Source: DASQZK01 sp963809925 (lineage in GTDB: Bacteria > Bacteroidota > Bacteroidia > Bacteroidales > GCA-2748055). Taken from it: 64,000 nucleotides of DNA. The DNA lies in NCBI GenBank assembly GCA_963809925.1, contig CAWELH010000010.1:62001-126000 (forward strand). The letters are read 5' to 3'. The notes under the pieces are model-generated. The model saw only the letters and a list, made by a program, of their open reading frames with translations, searched no databases and was not told where the DNA came from. Positions 18,101 to 28,782 of this stretch are shown piece by piece (within the stretch, counting starts at the first letter, position 1; each line of letters starts with the position of its first letter). Position numbers and translations under genes: made by a program.

Positions 18101-18338
18101 ATTCCTGAGGGTAAAGGATATTCAGCTTGGTTATAACCTACCCGACGCAGTACTGAATTCGGTTGGTATTTCCAGGCTCAGGATTTACGGAAGTGCCGAA
18201 AATCCGATAATTTTTACCAAATATTCAGGACGGGACCCCGAAAACGGGGCATTTGGTGTGCCGCTTTCCTCCGGAACCGATAATGGCGGCTACCCGAATC
18301 CGAAGGTCTTCACGATAGGAGTTCAGGTTGATTTTTAA
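15166..18338 (+). pseudogene. susC: SusC/RagA TonB-linked outer-membrane protein, two frameshifts
   Basis: Together the three frames encode about 1057 residues, normal SusC length. Signal peptide (1-26, AFAQ), carboxypeptidase-D-like regulatory domain (ISGAVTDAASG... GTTKGTVTD), TonB-box-like EDVVVIGYGT, plug (LQGKAPGV, IRG-type VRGAGS, LKDASATAIYG) and barrel are present. Frame 1 runs to about 17568, frame 2 continues from about 17570 (SGNNITIEGSTIG), and frame 3 from about 18050 at a GGGG run (GDANQN...) to 18338. Each switch needs one extra or two missing bases. Everything else is intact and the last barrel strand ends in F, so sequencing error is as likely as true decay. It would import the oligosaccharides captured by SusD. 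Confidence 0.88.
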
Positions 18339-18357
18339 ATTTTAATCCTACAAAACG

Positions 18358-20028
18358 ATGAAAAAATTATTATTAAAATATTTCCCGGTCATAATGGTTC
18401 TGACAATGCTGAGTTCCTCATGCTCTGAGGATTTTCTGGCAGTGACCAATCAGAATGCGGTTGCCCTGAGTTCCTTCTATAGTACCCCGGAAGACGCTTT
18501 AGCTGCAGTTAATACAGCGTATAACGGACTTCAGTTCGGGGGGATGTACGGGCTTAACTATTTTTTCCTCTTCAATTCATTTGACGACAGGATCCTCTTT
18601 GAAACACCAAATATGGATGATTTCATCATCGGTTCTAACGATGGTCATTCCAGTTCTATGTATATGGCTTTATATGTGGGCTTGTACAGGTGCAGCCATA
18701 TCATCAACGATTTGCAGTCAAAGGACATACCCGGCTTTGACCCGGCATTGAAGGAAAATTACATCGGCCAGTTAAAAGGTTTACGGGCAATGTATTATTT
18801 TTATCTGGTTACCATTTACGATCGTCCGCAATTTTATGATGAAATCTCCATTCCGGAGGATCCCAAATTGACATATGGTAACGGGGAACAGATCATGTTC
18901 TGGGACAAGATCATTGTGGACTGCAATGATGCCATGGCCGTACTTCCTGCCACATGGGATGCAGCAAACCTTGGAAGAATTACCAGCGGCGCAGTGAAAG
19001 CGCTTTTGGGAAAGGCAATGCTCTACAAACATTACTATTATCACGAGCGCTTCGGCACAGCCGGTTCAGCCGAGGATGTTGCCGATCTTCAGCTTGCAAA
19101 AGCATCACTTGCTGATGTCATGAGCAGCGGCACCTATCATCTCATCCTGCCACAGGAACCCAAAACCAGGAATGACTATATAAATGCATTCCTGTGTAAC
19201 TTCAGTTATACTGACCTTCCCGCCGGAGATAATACTTATGAAGCTGAGAACAATGCGGAATCAGTCTGGCAGGTTCAGTTTTCGGATGACCGGATCGCCA
19301 ATGGCTGGCTTCCGGGATGGCAATGGAGCGGTCAGCTCGACTTCCATTATTTCTCTGCCCATCCTTCCAGTTTCAGAAACCATGAGGTCGCTCCTGAAAT
19401 GTGGTATACTTTTGAAACAGCCGGTACTCCCGCAGGCTTTACCAGAGATCCCAGAGCATATGCAACATGCTGGCTTGATGGCGATGCACTGGACTTCAGG
19501 TCTGATGCGCTTTATTACAATGTACCTTATGTCAGTGGTACAAATAATAAGAAGATTGCTTCCGGCAGGGGACTTAACCACGCAGGCCAGCCGTCGATCG
19601 GATTTGGACTGAAGAAGTATTACTATCCTACATACTCAGAAAAGGACTCGCCAAATAATGCTCCCTTCAATATCAATATCATCCGTTATTCGGATGTGTT
19701 GCTGATGTATGCCGAAGTGCAGTACCTGCTTGGCGATGACGGATCAGGTCTTTCAGCCCTTAATGAGGTAAGGGAAAGGGTAGGTATGTCTGACATCTCG
19801 TCCCTGACCAAAGAGACGATAATGCACGAAAGAGATGTTGAATTTGCTACGGAAGGTCTCAGGTTCTTTGACCTGGTACGTTGGAGTTTTGCTCCCGACT
19901 GGAATATCGACTGGTTCCAGATATATGGAAAATCCGTATTCAGTGTGGGCAAGAACGAATTTCTCCCCTTGCCGGTCACGGAAGTCAATCTTAATCAGGG
20001 AGCTCTCAAACAAAATCCAGGATGGTAA
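18358..20028 (+). CDS. susD: SusD/RagB glycan-binding lipoprotein
   Basis: The 556-residue protein has a lipobox (LSSSC, Cys22) and the SusD N-terminal pattern (EDFLAVTNQNAV, then TPEDALAAVNTAYNGLQ), TPR-like helices including LRAMYYFYLVTIYDRP, and the C-terminal RYSDVLLMYAE and LNEVRERVGM, ending in a RERxxEFATEGLRFFDLVRW-type motif. It lies on the cell surface and passes glycans to SusC. It starts 19 nt after the SusC stop, the standard susCD pair. The intact susD next to a frameshifted susC is unusual for a truly decayed locus. Confidence 0.96.
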   Translation: MKKLLLKYFPVIMVLTMLSSSCSEDFLAVTNQNAVALSSFYSTPEDALAAVNTAYNGLQFGGMYGLNYFFLFNSFDDRILFETPNMDDFIIGSNDGHSSSMYMALYVGLYRCSHIINDLQSKDIPGFDPALKENYIGQLKGLRAMYYFYLVTIYDRPQFYDEISIPEDPKLTYGNGEQIMFWDKIIVDCNDAMAVLPATWDAANLGRITSGAVKALLGKAMLYKHYYYHERFGTAGSAEDVADLQLAKASLADVMSSGTYHLILPQEPKTRNDYINAFLCNFSYTDLPAGDNTYEAENNAESVWQVQFSDDRIANGWLPGWQWSGQLDFHYFSAHPSSFRNHEVAPEMWYTFETAGTPAGFTRDPRAYATCWLDGDALDFRSDALYYNVPYVSGTNNKKIASGRGLNHAGQPSIGFGLKKYYYPTYSEKDSPNNAPFNINIIRYSDVLLMYAEVQYLLGDDGSGLSALNEVRERVGMSDISSLTKETIMHERDVEFATEGLRFFDLVRWSFAPDWNIDWFQIYGKSVFSVGKNEFLPLPVTEVNLNQGALKQNPGW

Positions 20029-20061
20029 TCGACATTTAAATTATTGAAAACTTGATGCAAT

Positions 20062-21360
20062 ATGAAAAAAATAACTATCAATGCCCTTATCCTATTAGCA
20101 GTGAGTTCTCTGGCACTCGTCTCCTGTACCAAAGAACCGCCGCTGGAACCCAATGCTCATTTTTCAACAAAACTTGTTGATAATAAAGCATACGCCGGTG
20201 AAACCTTTTACATCTACCTGACCAGTACTCAGGGAGAATTTTATACCCTTTACCCTGGAAATACTGAGGCAAATACCTACGATCCGAATGATCCGACTAA
20301 AACCGGATTGAATATCCAGACAAATGCGGATTCCTTTGCCATCACATCGTATAATAAGCAGGGGAATTTCCCGCTGACACTTATCGCCGCAAGTTCAGGA
20401 AACTGGGCCGAGGATTATAAAAGCGATATGTATACACTGGATGTCAATGTTATCGACAGAAGATCAACGTTTACATCATTTTCCATAGATAAAGTAGAAG
20501 GATTGTTCATTCCGGAGGATAACACCATCCTTTTCTATGCAGTAAAAGGTACGAACCTTACGGCTAAAAAGGCTAAATGGCTTACCGGATCAGCAGAGGC
20601 CGAAGTCATGGTAAATGATCAACTTCAGGAGACCGGCAAGACTGTTCAGGATTTTTCTCCACTGAATCCGAATGATAACGAAGGTAGAACGGTTGAGTAC
20701 AAAGTTGTTGCACCGGATGGAAATACCACAATCTATAAAGTAAAGTACATTCTAACCGAACCGTCCTCCGCCACCGATCTTTTCACCCTGGTTTCTACCA
20801 CCGGAGCGAGCTTTACTATTGACATCGATGCCGGAACCATCGAGATCCTCTACTACGCAACGAGTGATCTGACGAATTTCAATCTATTGGCTTCAGCATC
20901 TGCGAATGCTGTGGTTAAGGTAGGTACCAAAGAAATTCAGAGTAAGGCGACTAGTGTGAACCTTGTTGACAATGATGTCATTAAAGTTATCGCTCAGGAC
21001 GGAACGGAAAAGGATTATCAGGTCACGCTTACCGTGGTCGACGTGTTTACCAGCTTCAAATTTACTCAGATTGATGATGGTGGACTTCAGGATCTCTATC
21101 CGGTACCCACCGGGACGATTAAAGTTACTGATAAAACCATCAATATCAATGTGTCAGGTTACAGCCCGACTACGAATAACAAGCTTGTAGCCACCTTCGA
21201 AGGTATTGATCACCAGACTGTGAAAATCGGAGCATCCAATACCACTCTTGTGAGCGGTACAACGGTGTATACTTATGATGCATCCCCCGTCGAGATTAAA
21301 CTCTACGACGGAAGTACGTTGATGGATACGTATACCCTTACTATCACGGCGGGTAAATAA
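20062..21360 (+). CDS. Surface lipoprotein with Ig/cadherin-like sandwich domains (SusE-position)
   Basis: The 432-residue protein has a lipobox (LALVSC, Cys22). An N-terminal PKD-like region (about 30-135) is followed by three beta-sandwich modules with repeated VxxxDGxxxxYxVxx endings (EYKVVAPDGNTTIYKVKY, VKVIAQDGTEKDYQVTL), typical of DUF5018 or cadherin-like beta-sandwich domains. It occupies the place of SusE/SusF and is probably a surface glycan-binding protein that helps SusCD; this role is inferred from position. It begins 33 nt after susD and is closed by a strong terminator. Confidence 0.78.
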   Translation: MKKITINALILLAVSSLALVSCTKEPPLEPNAHFSTKLVDNKAYAGETFYIYLTSTQGEFYTLYPGNTEANTYDPNDPTKTGLNIQTNADSFAITSYNKQGNFPLTLIAASSGNWAEDYKSDMYTLDVNVIDRRSTFTSFSIDKVEGLFIPEDNTILFYAVKGTNLTAKKAKWLTGSAEAEVMVNDQLQETGKTVQDFSPLNPNDNEGRTVEYKVVAPDGNTTIYKVKYILTEPSSATDLFTLVSTTGASFTIDIDAGTIEILYYATSDLTNFNLLASASANAVVKVGTKEIQSKATSVNLVDNDVIKVIAQDGTEKDYQVTLTVVDVFTSFKFTQIDDGGLQDLYPVPTGTIKVTDKTININVSGYSPTTNNKLVATFEGIDHQTVKIGASNTTLVSGTTVYTYDASPVEIKLYDGSTLMDTYTLTITAGK

Positions 21361-21387
21361 GAAAACTAAAACCACCCTTCTAAACTC

Positions 21388-21421
21388 AAAGGCTCTCCCT
21401 GATCAGGGAGAGCCTTTTTTA
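21388..21421 (+). terminator. Terminator of the susCD operon
   Basis: A perfect 13-bp palindrome (21388-21400 with 21405-21417, GATC loop) ends in a T run. It lies 27 nt after the lipoprotein stop, so the GH30 genes downstream need their own promoter. Confidence 0.92.
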
Positions 21422-21619
21422 CATCCATAAAAATACAGGTATGCTAGTCAAATTATATAAAATAATAGCGGTCTCCCGGATAAAATAAGGAGGATTGAAA
21501 TAGTAAAAATTTGTTCCTTATGTTTTGATGACTTATTTGTATTAACCCGGGTGAATGATTATATTGGGAAATTCCATTTTACCAAAATAACAGTTTAAAG
21601 CAAACCTTATTTCGTATAT

Positions 21620-23878
21620 ATGAAGAAACTCTACTTCTTATGTCTAAGCATTCTAATATTTAGTCAGGGCTTTGTATTCTCCCAAATAACGCTCGACTTT
21701 GACCAGAAATTTCAGGTAATTGAAGGCTTCGGTGGTTTCGGTCCAAAAGAAGTCTGGTGGTCAAATACGCCTTCTTACTATGACCAGGCATACATGAATT
21801 TGATCATTAATGATTTGGGCGTAAATATAATCCGCACTCAGTTGTACTGGGATTTTGAAACCTCAAACGACAATTCTGACCCAGAAAGTCTCAATTTGTC
21901 GGGATTTAATTTCAGTGCCGGTTCCAATAACGGGAAACAGTTCCCCTTTATGACCGATCTCGATACGGTACCGGAAATGAAGCAGATTGCATCAGTGTGG
22001 ACACCACCGGTTTGGATGAAACTTGATCCCAACAATTCATTGGCATCCTTCTGTAACGGACAATGTGCCGGCTACCTGAATCCTGATCTGTATGATGAGT
22101 TTGCTGAATATTGTGTGGCTTATGTAAATACCATCAAGGATGAGACAGGAGTGGATTTGTACGGACTCAGTCTTCAGAATGAACTGCTGTTTGCGAATCC
22201 TTTTGAATCATGCGTTTATACGCCGGATCAGTATGCTGCTGTACTCGAAGTGGTTGGAAAAAGATTCGAAAAGGAGGGGATTAAAACAAAAATTTTCGGG
22301 CCTGAACATATGGGCTCATATGGTGGAAACCAGGGGTTGTTTAGTTCAATATTCGACAAAACCGATGCTGGAAAATACCTAAGTATTTATGCCGTACACG
22401 GTTACCAGGACGGGGTCAATCCCACTACCGGATCAGCCACCGGCTGGGAGCAAATGTATAAATTTGTGCACAGCCATGGAAAAGAACTCTGGATGACTGA
22501 AACGTCAGGGTATGACGCCAACTGGGACGGTGCCTTCAGTCTCAGTTACAGCGTGATGCTTGCACTGAAATACGGTAAGATCAGTGCCTGGGTGCACTGG
22601 TACCTCTCAGGAAACATTATGAATAATAATGTTCCCAACAAAAAGTTTTATGCGCTGAAAAGCTATTATAAATTTATCCGCCCCGGTGCTGTTATGATAG
22701 ATGCGAAATCAACGGATACTGATATTCTTCCCATTGCTTTCCGGAATGATGAAAAGGGCATGCTGACCTTGGTTATAATGAATACTTCCGATGTAGAAAA
22801 ATCGATCAGCCTCGATTTTGATGTTCCGGAACAAACTGATTTTTACCGTAGTTCGGCTTCAGAAAATTTTGATCCGGTATCTCCAATGACCGGCAACTCT
22901 ATCAATCTGCCTGCAAAATCTATTACAACACTGGTAGCGGTAACGGAGAATGTTGCCCCTTCGATAAATGCTCCCGTTGAAGATACAGTGCTGCTTTCAG
23001 ACCATGGACAGGTGGAAATTGGCATAAGTCATATTACCAACGGAGGTGATGCGGTAAGTACTCTTGAAAACCTCAGCCTCGTCTTTTCTGACGCCAACCT
23101 TATTTCATCCTCGTCACTGGACTGGGAAAATGGCTCAGACACTGCAACCATAATATTTACACCCGACCCCGATTCCTATGGTGAGACTGATCTCATCGTT
23201 TATGTAAGCGAGAATACTGATGCAGAAAATGGCGCTTTTAACGCTAAAAGTTCGATACGGATACATGTAAAAATAATTCCTTACGTTAACGAACCACCAG
23301 GAATTGATCCTGTAGGACCTTTTACCTTCGAGCCTAACTCGGGCCTGAAATACATAAAACTTACCGGGATTACCGACGGAAATAGCAATGATGGCAGAGA
23401 AAAGCTTAGCTATACACTTACATCACGTCAGGGTCTGCTTCAGTCAAGACAGGTGAAATATGTTCAGGGCGCCGATACAGCACAGATGATTTTCTCTCCC
23501 CGTTCAGAAGGTCGGGATACATTGGATTTAACAATTAAAGATGACTTTGGTACCGATCTTGGAGGCCATGACCAGACAAACATCATAATTCCGGTCACCA
23601 TTGAAAAGTCAACAGCTGTTCCTGCGGTAATCCCTGCAGATCTGCGTGTTTACCCAAATCCTGTGTCGGATGCATTAAAAATTTATTCCGGTGCGAATGA
23701 AATTACAGCGTGTGAGATTTATGATATGACAGGCCGGAAACTGATTACCGTGGAAGGCTTCGGGAAAAACAGCGAGAAAGTAGTCTCCCTGAAAAATGTA
23801 AGGAACGGGATATACATTTTAAAAATATGTCTTCCGGAAAAACAGGAAGTGCTGCACAAAATTATCGTAAGGAAATAA
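21620..23878 (+). CDS. GH30 glycoside hydrolase with T9SS sorting domain
   Basis: The 752-residue protein has a signal peptide (1-21), a GH30 (beta/alpha)8 plus beta-sandwich region (about 22-445), two cadherin/Ig-like modules (about 450-560 and 565-660) and a type A T9SS domain (about 670-752, VYPNPVSDAL to KIIVRK). The acid/base is E188 in SLQNE and the nucleophile E294 in LWMTETS. The start IEGFGGFGPKEVWW replaces the more common GFGGSxTxA, so the subfamily is uncertain; beta-glucan or xylan activity are both possible. It is exported to the cell surface. A second GH30 follows 60 nt later. Confidence 0.9.
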   Translation: MKKLYFLCLSILIFSQGFVFSQITLDFDQKFQVIEGFGGFGPKEVWWSNTPSYYDQAYMNLIINDLGVNIIRTQLYWDFETSNDNSDPESLNLSGFNFSAGSNNGKQFPFMTDLDTVPEMKQIASVWTPPVWMKLDPNNSLASFCNGQCAGYLNPDLYDEFAEYCVAYVNTIKDETGVDLYGLSLQNELLFANPFESCVYTPDQYAAVLEVVGKRFEKEGIKTKIFGPEHMGSYGGNQGLFSSIFDKTDAGKYLSIYAVHGYQDGVNPTTGSATGWEQMYKFVHSHGKELWMTETSGYDANWDGAFSLSYSVMLALKYGKISAWVHWYLSGNIMNNNVPNKKFYALKSYYKFIRPGAVMIDAKSTDTDILPIAFRNDEKGMLTLVIMNTSDVEKSISLDFDVPEQTDFYRSSASENFDPVSPMTGNSINLPAKSITTLVAVTENVAPSINAPVEDTVLLSDHGQVEIGISHITNGGDAVSTLENLSLVFSDANLISSSSLDWENGSDTATIIFTPDPDSYGETDLIVYVSENTDAENGAFNAKSSIRIHVKIIPYVNEPPGIDPVGPFTFEPNSGLKYIKLTGITDGNSNDGREKLSYTLTSRQGLLQSRQVKYVQGADTAQMIFSPRSEGRDTLDLTIKDDFGTDLGGHDQTNIIIPVTIEKSTAVPAVIPADLRVYPNPVSDALKIYSGANEITACEIYDMTGRKLITVEGFGKNSEKVVSLKNVRNGIYILKICLPEKQEVLHKIIVRK

Positions 23879-23938
23879 CACTAATAAAAAATTGATTACA
23901 TTGTGATTTGAACTATTAACTAAAAGCAATTATTAATT

Positions 23939-26900
23939 ATGAAAAAATTTATACTTCTGACTTTACTTTTAGTATCCGGTTTCTGGTCGATCAATGCCCA
24001 AACCGGATTCCTGGACGACTTTAGTGGTCCGGTAAGTGACAGCTGGTCTGTAACCAGTTATTATAATATTACGCAAGCCAATGGTGTAGTAACTATGCGT
24101 GTTGGAAAATCAGCTCCTGAACAGTTTCTGGATTTTTCTTTTACTACAGTGTTAAATATTGTTGAGAATCCGTTACTTAATATTCGATTAAAAGCAGATA
24201 AACCCTGCAAGGTATCCGTAGCCCTTGTATCAGGTGGTAACGCTACATACAGGGATGTAAGACTCAGGCCAAAAGACGGCTTTGTCACATTTACACTTGA
24301 ATATTCTGATCCGGGATTTGTAAAACTGGACAGAGTTAGCCGCGTCAGGATAAATGTTGCCAAGGATGTCGTAAACTTCGACGGGAATATTTATTTGGAT
24401 GAATTAAGCCTTGGTGATCAGGCTGTTAACATGGCTTATATGGGTGCGGTTGACAATCATATGTATTATCAGGGTACCAAGGGACATAAAATTCTGGTCG
24501 AAGATCTGAATAATGCCTCGGGAATTGAGGTATCGGGCGGTGGCAACCTTTTGGAAAATCTCCGCGTTTCCGGTATTTACAACGGTGTCGCAGCAATTAC
24601 TTTTAACTGTACTGACGGACAAAGCGGAACAGAGGATATGACCATTACTGCAAAAGGACTTGAGGGTTTTTCCGACAATACACAAACCTTTAGCATAACA
24701 ACCGCTTCTAACATGCCTCCGGCGTTTGATGCATTGATGGATGTCTCAACAAAAGTAGGCACTACCGTTAACATTCCTCTTTCTGGCATTTCAGATGGTG
24801 ATGGATCGGTTGAACAGAAACTCGCTTTCACCATTACCTCATCAGATCAGGCCGTGGTAGCCGATGGTGATATTGTTCTGAAATACAAGAGTGATCAGCC
24901 ATACGGCAATATTTCGTTCGCTCCGGCCGCTGCCGGACAAGACGTTTCCATCACGGTTACACTCGATGATCATGCCGCAGAGAATAACACCTTCTCACGT
25001 ACGTTTATGCTCTTAGCATTTGATGAATTCAATGCCCCGCCAAGTATTGATCCGGTTGGTCGTGTGACTGCCTTCAATAACAGCAGCTTCGCCTACGATA
25101 TCCCACTGTCGGGAATTTCAGGTGGGGAAGGTGAAACGCAGGATGTCTTGGTCAGCGTAACAAGTTCTAACCAGAGTCTTGTTGATGATGCCGATATAAG
25201 CCTGTCATATGTGACCGGTGAAAGCACCGGAAATATTCATTTCAGTGCGGTTGACGGAGCTATAGGCCTGGATACCTTTGTAGTGTCTCTTACCGATAAT
25301 GGCGGGAATGCCAATAACAACGGGAATGTAACTACCATCATGAAAATTCCGGTGGATATTGCACCTGTGGCTATTACCGGATTTGTCTCCGACCTGAGTA
25401 CCGTTGATGAGTGGACGGGTAATCACAGCATCTTCACGTTTACGGCGATCGATTCCGGAGCTTTTAATTGTATGAGGGTAGATGCTGTGGATAAATTTTA
25501 CTGGGACGGGATCAATATCGCCATTTTTGATACTTATGGAGAAGAACTCGACATGTCAGAAAACCCGTATATGTCAATGGAAATCTATCCTCTCGATGAC
25601 AATACCCTTCACTGGGTTTGGTTTTACGACAGCGATAATGTCAGGAATGAGCTGACAAACCGCGATAAAAGGCAATGGGCTGAATCAGGTCAGTGGAACA
25701 AGATCTTCTTTGATTACAGCGGAGACCTCGACTGGATTAACAATTCCAGTGGAGCACCCATCAATAATAAGCGTATTCGTCGTGTGTTGATGGATATGCA
25801 TAACGCAGAATCAAGCTGGCCAACACCGCCAAACTATAACGGTTCGTATCTCATTAGGAATATACGCCTCGGCGATCAGGCAGAACTTCCACATGTTGAT
25901 CCGGTGGCTACCATCGATGATCAGATGAGTATGTCCTACTATGATGGTGCCGGCGCCCAGCAGCTAACTCTTACCGGTATCACTGATGGAAATGACGGAT
26001 CGGCAACTCCGACTCTCGTCGTAACCAGCTCAAATACAGATTTCATTGGTGATGCTGCTGCTTCATCTGTTCAGTCAGACGGTACAGCAACCCTCAGCTT
26101 TACACCTTCAGGTGTGGGTACTTCAACCATAACGGTGACCGTATCTGCAACCGGCTCTGTTGATAAAGAAATGAGCTTCGAGGTTACGGCTTTATCTACC
26201 GATGTTGCAGCAGGTAATTCCATTACCGTAGATATGGCCAATAAACATCAGATTATCAGGGGCTTTGGAACCTATATGAATAGTCCGAAATTTTCTGATT
26301 TCTACACCGATCTGATGGGTGGCTCAGCTATGCGTATCGGCATCATTTCAAACCAGATCGAACCGGTGAATGATAATGACGATCCCTTTACCCTGAATAG
26401 GGCAGGACTTGACTACAGTGCTTTTGATTTCGACTATTTCAGGGATCTCAAGGAAAGGGGTGTGAAAACCTTCATCCTTACCTCATGGAGTCCTCCGGGC
26501 TGGATGAAAGCAAATCTTGATGAAAGCTATGCTACAGGTGCAGCACCGGATTATAACACCAATGACAACAAACTCCTGACCACATATTATGATGAGTTTG
26601 CAGAATATATGGTGGCTGCTGTGACCATGTTCAAGGAAGAAGCCGGTATCGATATTTATGCCATCGGCTTACAGAATGAACCTGCTTTTTGTGAACCCTA
26701 TCCTTCAGCAGTTCTCGATCCTGTTCACTTTGCCGAGCAGATTGTTCACGTAGCCAAACGTTTCGAGAAGGAAGGCATAAAAACCAAACTTTACATGCCT
26801 GAGCAGGTATTCTCACAGAACCATTATTCTATGAAGCAGTATATGGATGCGATACAGGCGAATCCTGAAGCCGACAAATACTGCGACATTATCGCGGTTC

Positions 26901-28693
26901 ATGGCTATGCCGCCGACGGGATTGGTTCCGGCACACCAGATTTCAGTGCATGGACGGATATGTACAACTATGCACAACAGGGTCAGTATCCCAAGGAACT
27001 TTGGATGACCGAGACCTATCGTGAATATACTACTTATGCCGATGCAATGTGGATGGTGGCTGCTATTCATGGCGCCCTTGTATATGGGAACAACAATCTC
27101 TGGACACAATGGAGTTTTGACGGCCAGGAACTTAAGCAGGGTAATCCTACAAAGATGCTTTACACTACCGCCAACTTTGCACGGTTTGTGAAACCAGGTG
27201 CGTTCCGGATTGAAGCGGGTTCCGATAATTCGGGGTTACTTAGCAGTGCATTTATTGATGAAGATAACGGAAGACTTTCCATTGTAGTCATTAATCTCAC
27301 TGATGCTCCGGTTAGTGCAACGGTTACCGGTGACAACCTGCCTACGCAGTACGAAAGCTACCGTACATCCATGTTTGAGGACCTTGCTGATCTTGGTATG
27401 GTTGGCAATCAGGTGATATTCCCTGGAAAAAGTGTAACCACGCTGGTGGCTGAAGGCAACAAAGCCCCGACCATCGATCAACCTGAGGATATGATGCTTC
27501 AGATGAATCCTGGCGCACAGGCTGTTGAACTTTCCGGCATCTCGGATGGCGATGGTGATTCACAAACCCTGAGTATCGTAGCCGAAAGTGACAATACTGC
27601 GCTTATCGACAATATTACGGTCGGAACGGTAACCGATGGTGGTGCAACATTGAATTTCACCCCGGCTACCGATAAAACCGGAACAGCCAATGTTACACTT
27701 ACACTTTCGGATGACGGCACCGGCTTTGGCTTTGGTGAGAAAGTTGTAACATTCAGGGTAGATGTCTGGGATGGGTATAACAATCCTCCAACCATTGACC
27801 GTTCGGGTGACTACTATTCATTTGAGGATGAAGAAGATCAACAGATCATGATTTATGGTCTTTCAGATGGTGACCAGGGTGCACAAACACTGACCATCAC
27901 GGCTGAATCGGATAATCCTGCGCTCATAACTGGCTTTACTCCGGTTCTCAACGGAGATGGTTCCGCAACACTTTCATTTACCACCGCAAAGGATGTCTAT
28001 GGACAGGCCAATGTCAGGGTTACTGTTGAGGACAATGGTGGTACCAACAACAATAACGGCAATATGTCAAATTACCAGGATTTCATGGTTCAGGTTGCAT
28101 CCGTTAATGATGCTCCAGTTATTGATCCGGTAACGAATCCAGAGGTGATACCGGTCGATTCTCCGGAACAGATGATCAGTCTTGCGGGTATAAGTTATGG
28201 TGACACCTACGGTCCTGCACAGAACCTTACCATCAGTGCGGCAGACGATAATTCAGCGCTGATCAGTGAAGTTATGGCAACGGTTTCAGGTTCTGCAGGT
28301 GAAGTATCCTATTCACTGGTTGGCGGTGCAAAGGGTACGGCGAATATCACAATCACACTCCGGGATGACGGAGGTATCGTCAATAACGGGATTGATTCTG
28401 TACAAACCGTATTTGAAGTCAGCGTTTCAGATAATATCGGTATTGAACAGAATAAGATCATGACACGGATATATCCTAACCCAGCCAGCGATTTTGTAAG
28501 GATCGAACTGCAGAAACCAGGATTTGACCAGATGATCATTACCGATATTAGCGGTAAGGTTATGAGGATGGAAAATATCCTGCCCTTCGAGACCTCAAAA
28601 CGTATTGACCTCTCCAGGATTCAGAAAGGAACTTACCTCCTGATCCTGAAAGGTACAGGCCAAAGAGAAGTATTTAATCTCGTTATTCAATAA
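23939..28693 (+). CDS. Very large multidomain GH30 enzyme with T9SS sorting domain
   Basis: The 1584-residue protein has a signal peptide (1-21), a CBM-like jelly-roll (about 22-165), two cadherin-like modules ending GLEGFSD/LSGISDGDG (about 200-480), a second jelly-roll CBM-like module (about 485-650), another Ig-like module (about 655-755), GH30 catalytic region (about 760-1175, acid/base E914 in GLQNEP, nucleophile E1025 in LWMTETY), three more cadherin-like modules (about 1180-1495) and a type A T9SS domain (about 1500-1584). The architecture suits a cell-surface enzyme on an insoluble polymer. The catalytic domain is clearly related to the neighbour at 21620, suggesting duplication. Both carry the conserved KRFEKEGIKTK stretch. 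Confidence 0.9.
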   Translation: MKKFILLTLLLVSGFWSINAQTGFLDDFSGPVSDSWSVTSYYNITQANGVVTMRVGKSAPEQFLDFSFTTVLNIVENPLLNIRLKADKPCKVSVALVSGGNATYRDVRLRPKDGFVTFTLEYSDPGFVKLDRVSRVRINVAKDVVNFDGNIYLDELSLGDQAVNMAYMGAVDNHMYYQGTKGHKILVEDLNNASGIEVSGGGNLLENLRVSGIYNGVAAITFNCTDGQSGTEDMTITAKGLEGFSDNTQTFSITTASNMPPAFDALMDVSTKVGTTVNIPLSGISDGDGSVEQKLAFTITSSDQAVVADGDIVLKYKSDQPYGNISFAPAAAGQDVSITVTLDDHAAENNTFSRTFMLLAFDEFNAPPSIDPVGRVTAFNNSSFAYDIPLSGISGGEGETQDVLVSVTSSNQSLVDDADISLSYVTGESTGNIHFSAVDGAIGLDTFVVSLTDNGGNANNNGNVTTIMKIPVDIAPVAITGFVSDLSTVDEWTGNHSIFTFTAIDSGAFNCMRVDAVDKFYWDGINIAIFDTYGEELDMSENPYMSMEIYPLDDNTLHWVWFYDSDNVRNELTNRDKRQWAESGQWNKIFFDYSGDLDWINNSSGAPINNKRIRRVLMDMHNAESSWPTPPNYNGSYLIRNIRLGDQAELPHVDPVATIDDQMSMSYYDGAGAQQLTLTGITDGNDGSATPTLVVTSSNTDFIGDAAASSVQSDGTATLSFTPSGVGTSTITVTVSATGSVDKEMSFEVTALSTDVAAGNSITVDMANKHQIIRGFGTYMNSPKFSDFYTDLMGGSAMRIGIISNQIEPVNDNDDPFTLNRAGLDYSAFDFDYFRDLKERGVKTFILTSWSPPGWMKANLDESYATGAAPDYNTNDNKLLTTYYDEFAEYMVAAVTMFKEEAGIDIYAIGLQNEPAFCEPYPSAVLDPVHFAEQIVHVAKRFEKEGIKTKLYMPEQVFSQNHYSMKQYMDAIQANPEADKYCDIIAVHGYAADGIGSGTPDFSAWTDMYNYAQQGQYPKELWMTETYREYTTYADAMWMVAAIHGALVYGNNNLWTQWSFDGQELKQGNPTKMLYTTANFARFVKPGAFRIEAGSDNSGLLSSAFIDEDNGRLSIVVINLTDAPVSATVTGDNLPTQYESYRTSMFEDLADLGMVGNQVIFPGKSVTTLVAEGNKAPTIDQPEDMMLQMNPGAQAVELSGISDGDGDSQTLSIVAESDNTALIDNITVGTVTDGGATLNFTPATDKTGTANVTLTLSDDGTGFGFGEKVVTFRVDVWDGYNNPPTIDRSGDYYSFEDEEDQQIMIYGLSDGDQGAQTLTITAESDNPALITGFTPVLNGDGSATLSFTTAKDVYGQANVRVTVEDNGGTNNNNGNMSNYQDFMVQVASVNDAPVIDPVTNPEVIPVDSPEQMISLAGISYGDTYGPAQNLTISAADDNSALISEVMATVSGSAGEVSYSLVGGAKGTANITITLRDDGGIVNNGIDSVQTVFEVSVSDNIGIEQNKIMTRIYPNPASDFVRIELQKPGFDQMIITDISGKVMRMENILPFETSKRIDLSRIQKGTYLLILKGTGQREVFNLVIQ

Positions 28694-28702
28694 TAATGTT
28701 TC

Positions 28703-28744
28703 GATTGTTGATCCGCCTCTTTGGCGGATCAACAATCTCTTTTA
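28703..28744 (+). terminator. Terminator after the large GH30 gene
   Basis: A perfect 15-bp stem (28703-28717 with 28723-28737) with a 5-nt loop is followed by TCTCTTTT. It begins 10 nt after the GH30 stop and lies in front of the next ATG, so the gene at 28783 must be reached by read-through or another promoter. Confidence 0.85.
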
Positions 28745-28782
28745 AAGTTTATAATTCAATTACTAACTTAAAATTCTTCACT

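Noticed and set aside
28696..28782. Upstream start of the T9SS protein at 28696
   Set aside because: It would translate the terminator hairpin; the signal peptide begins at 28783.
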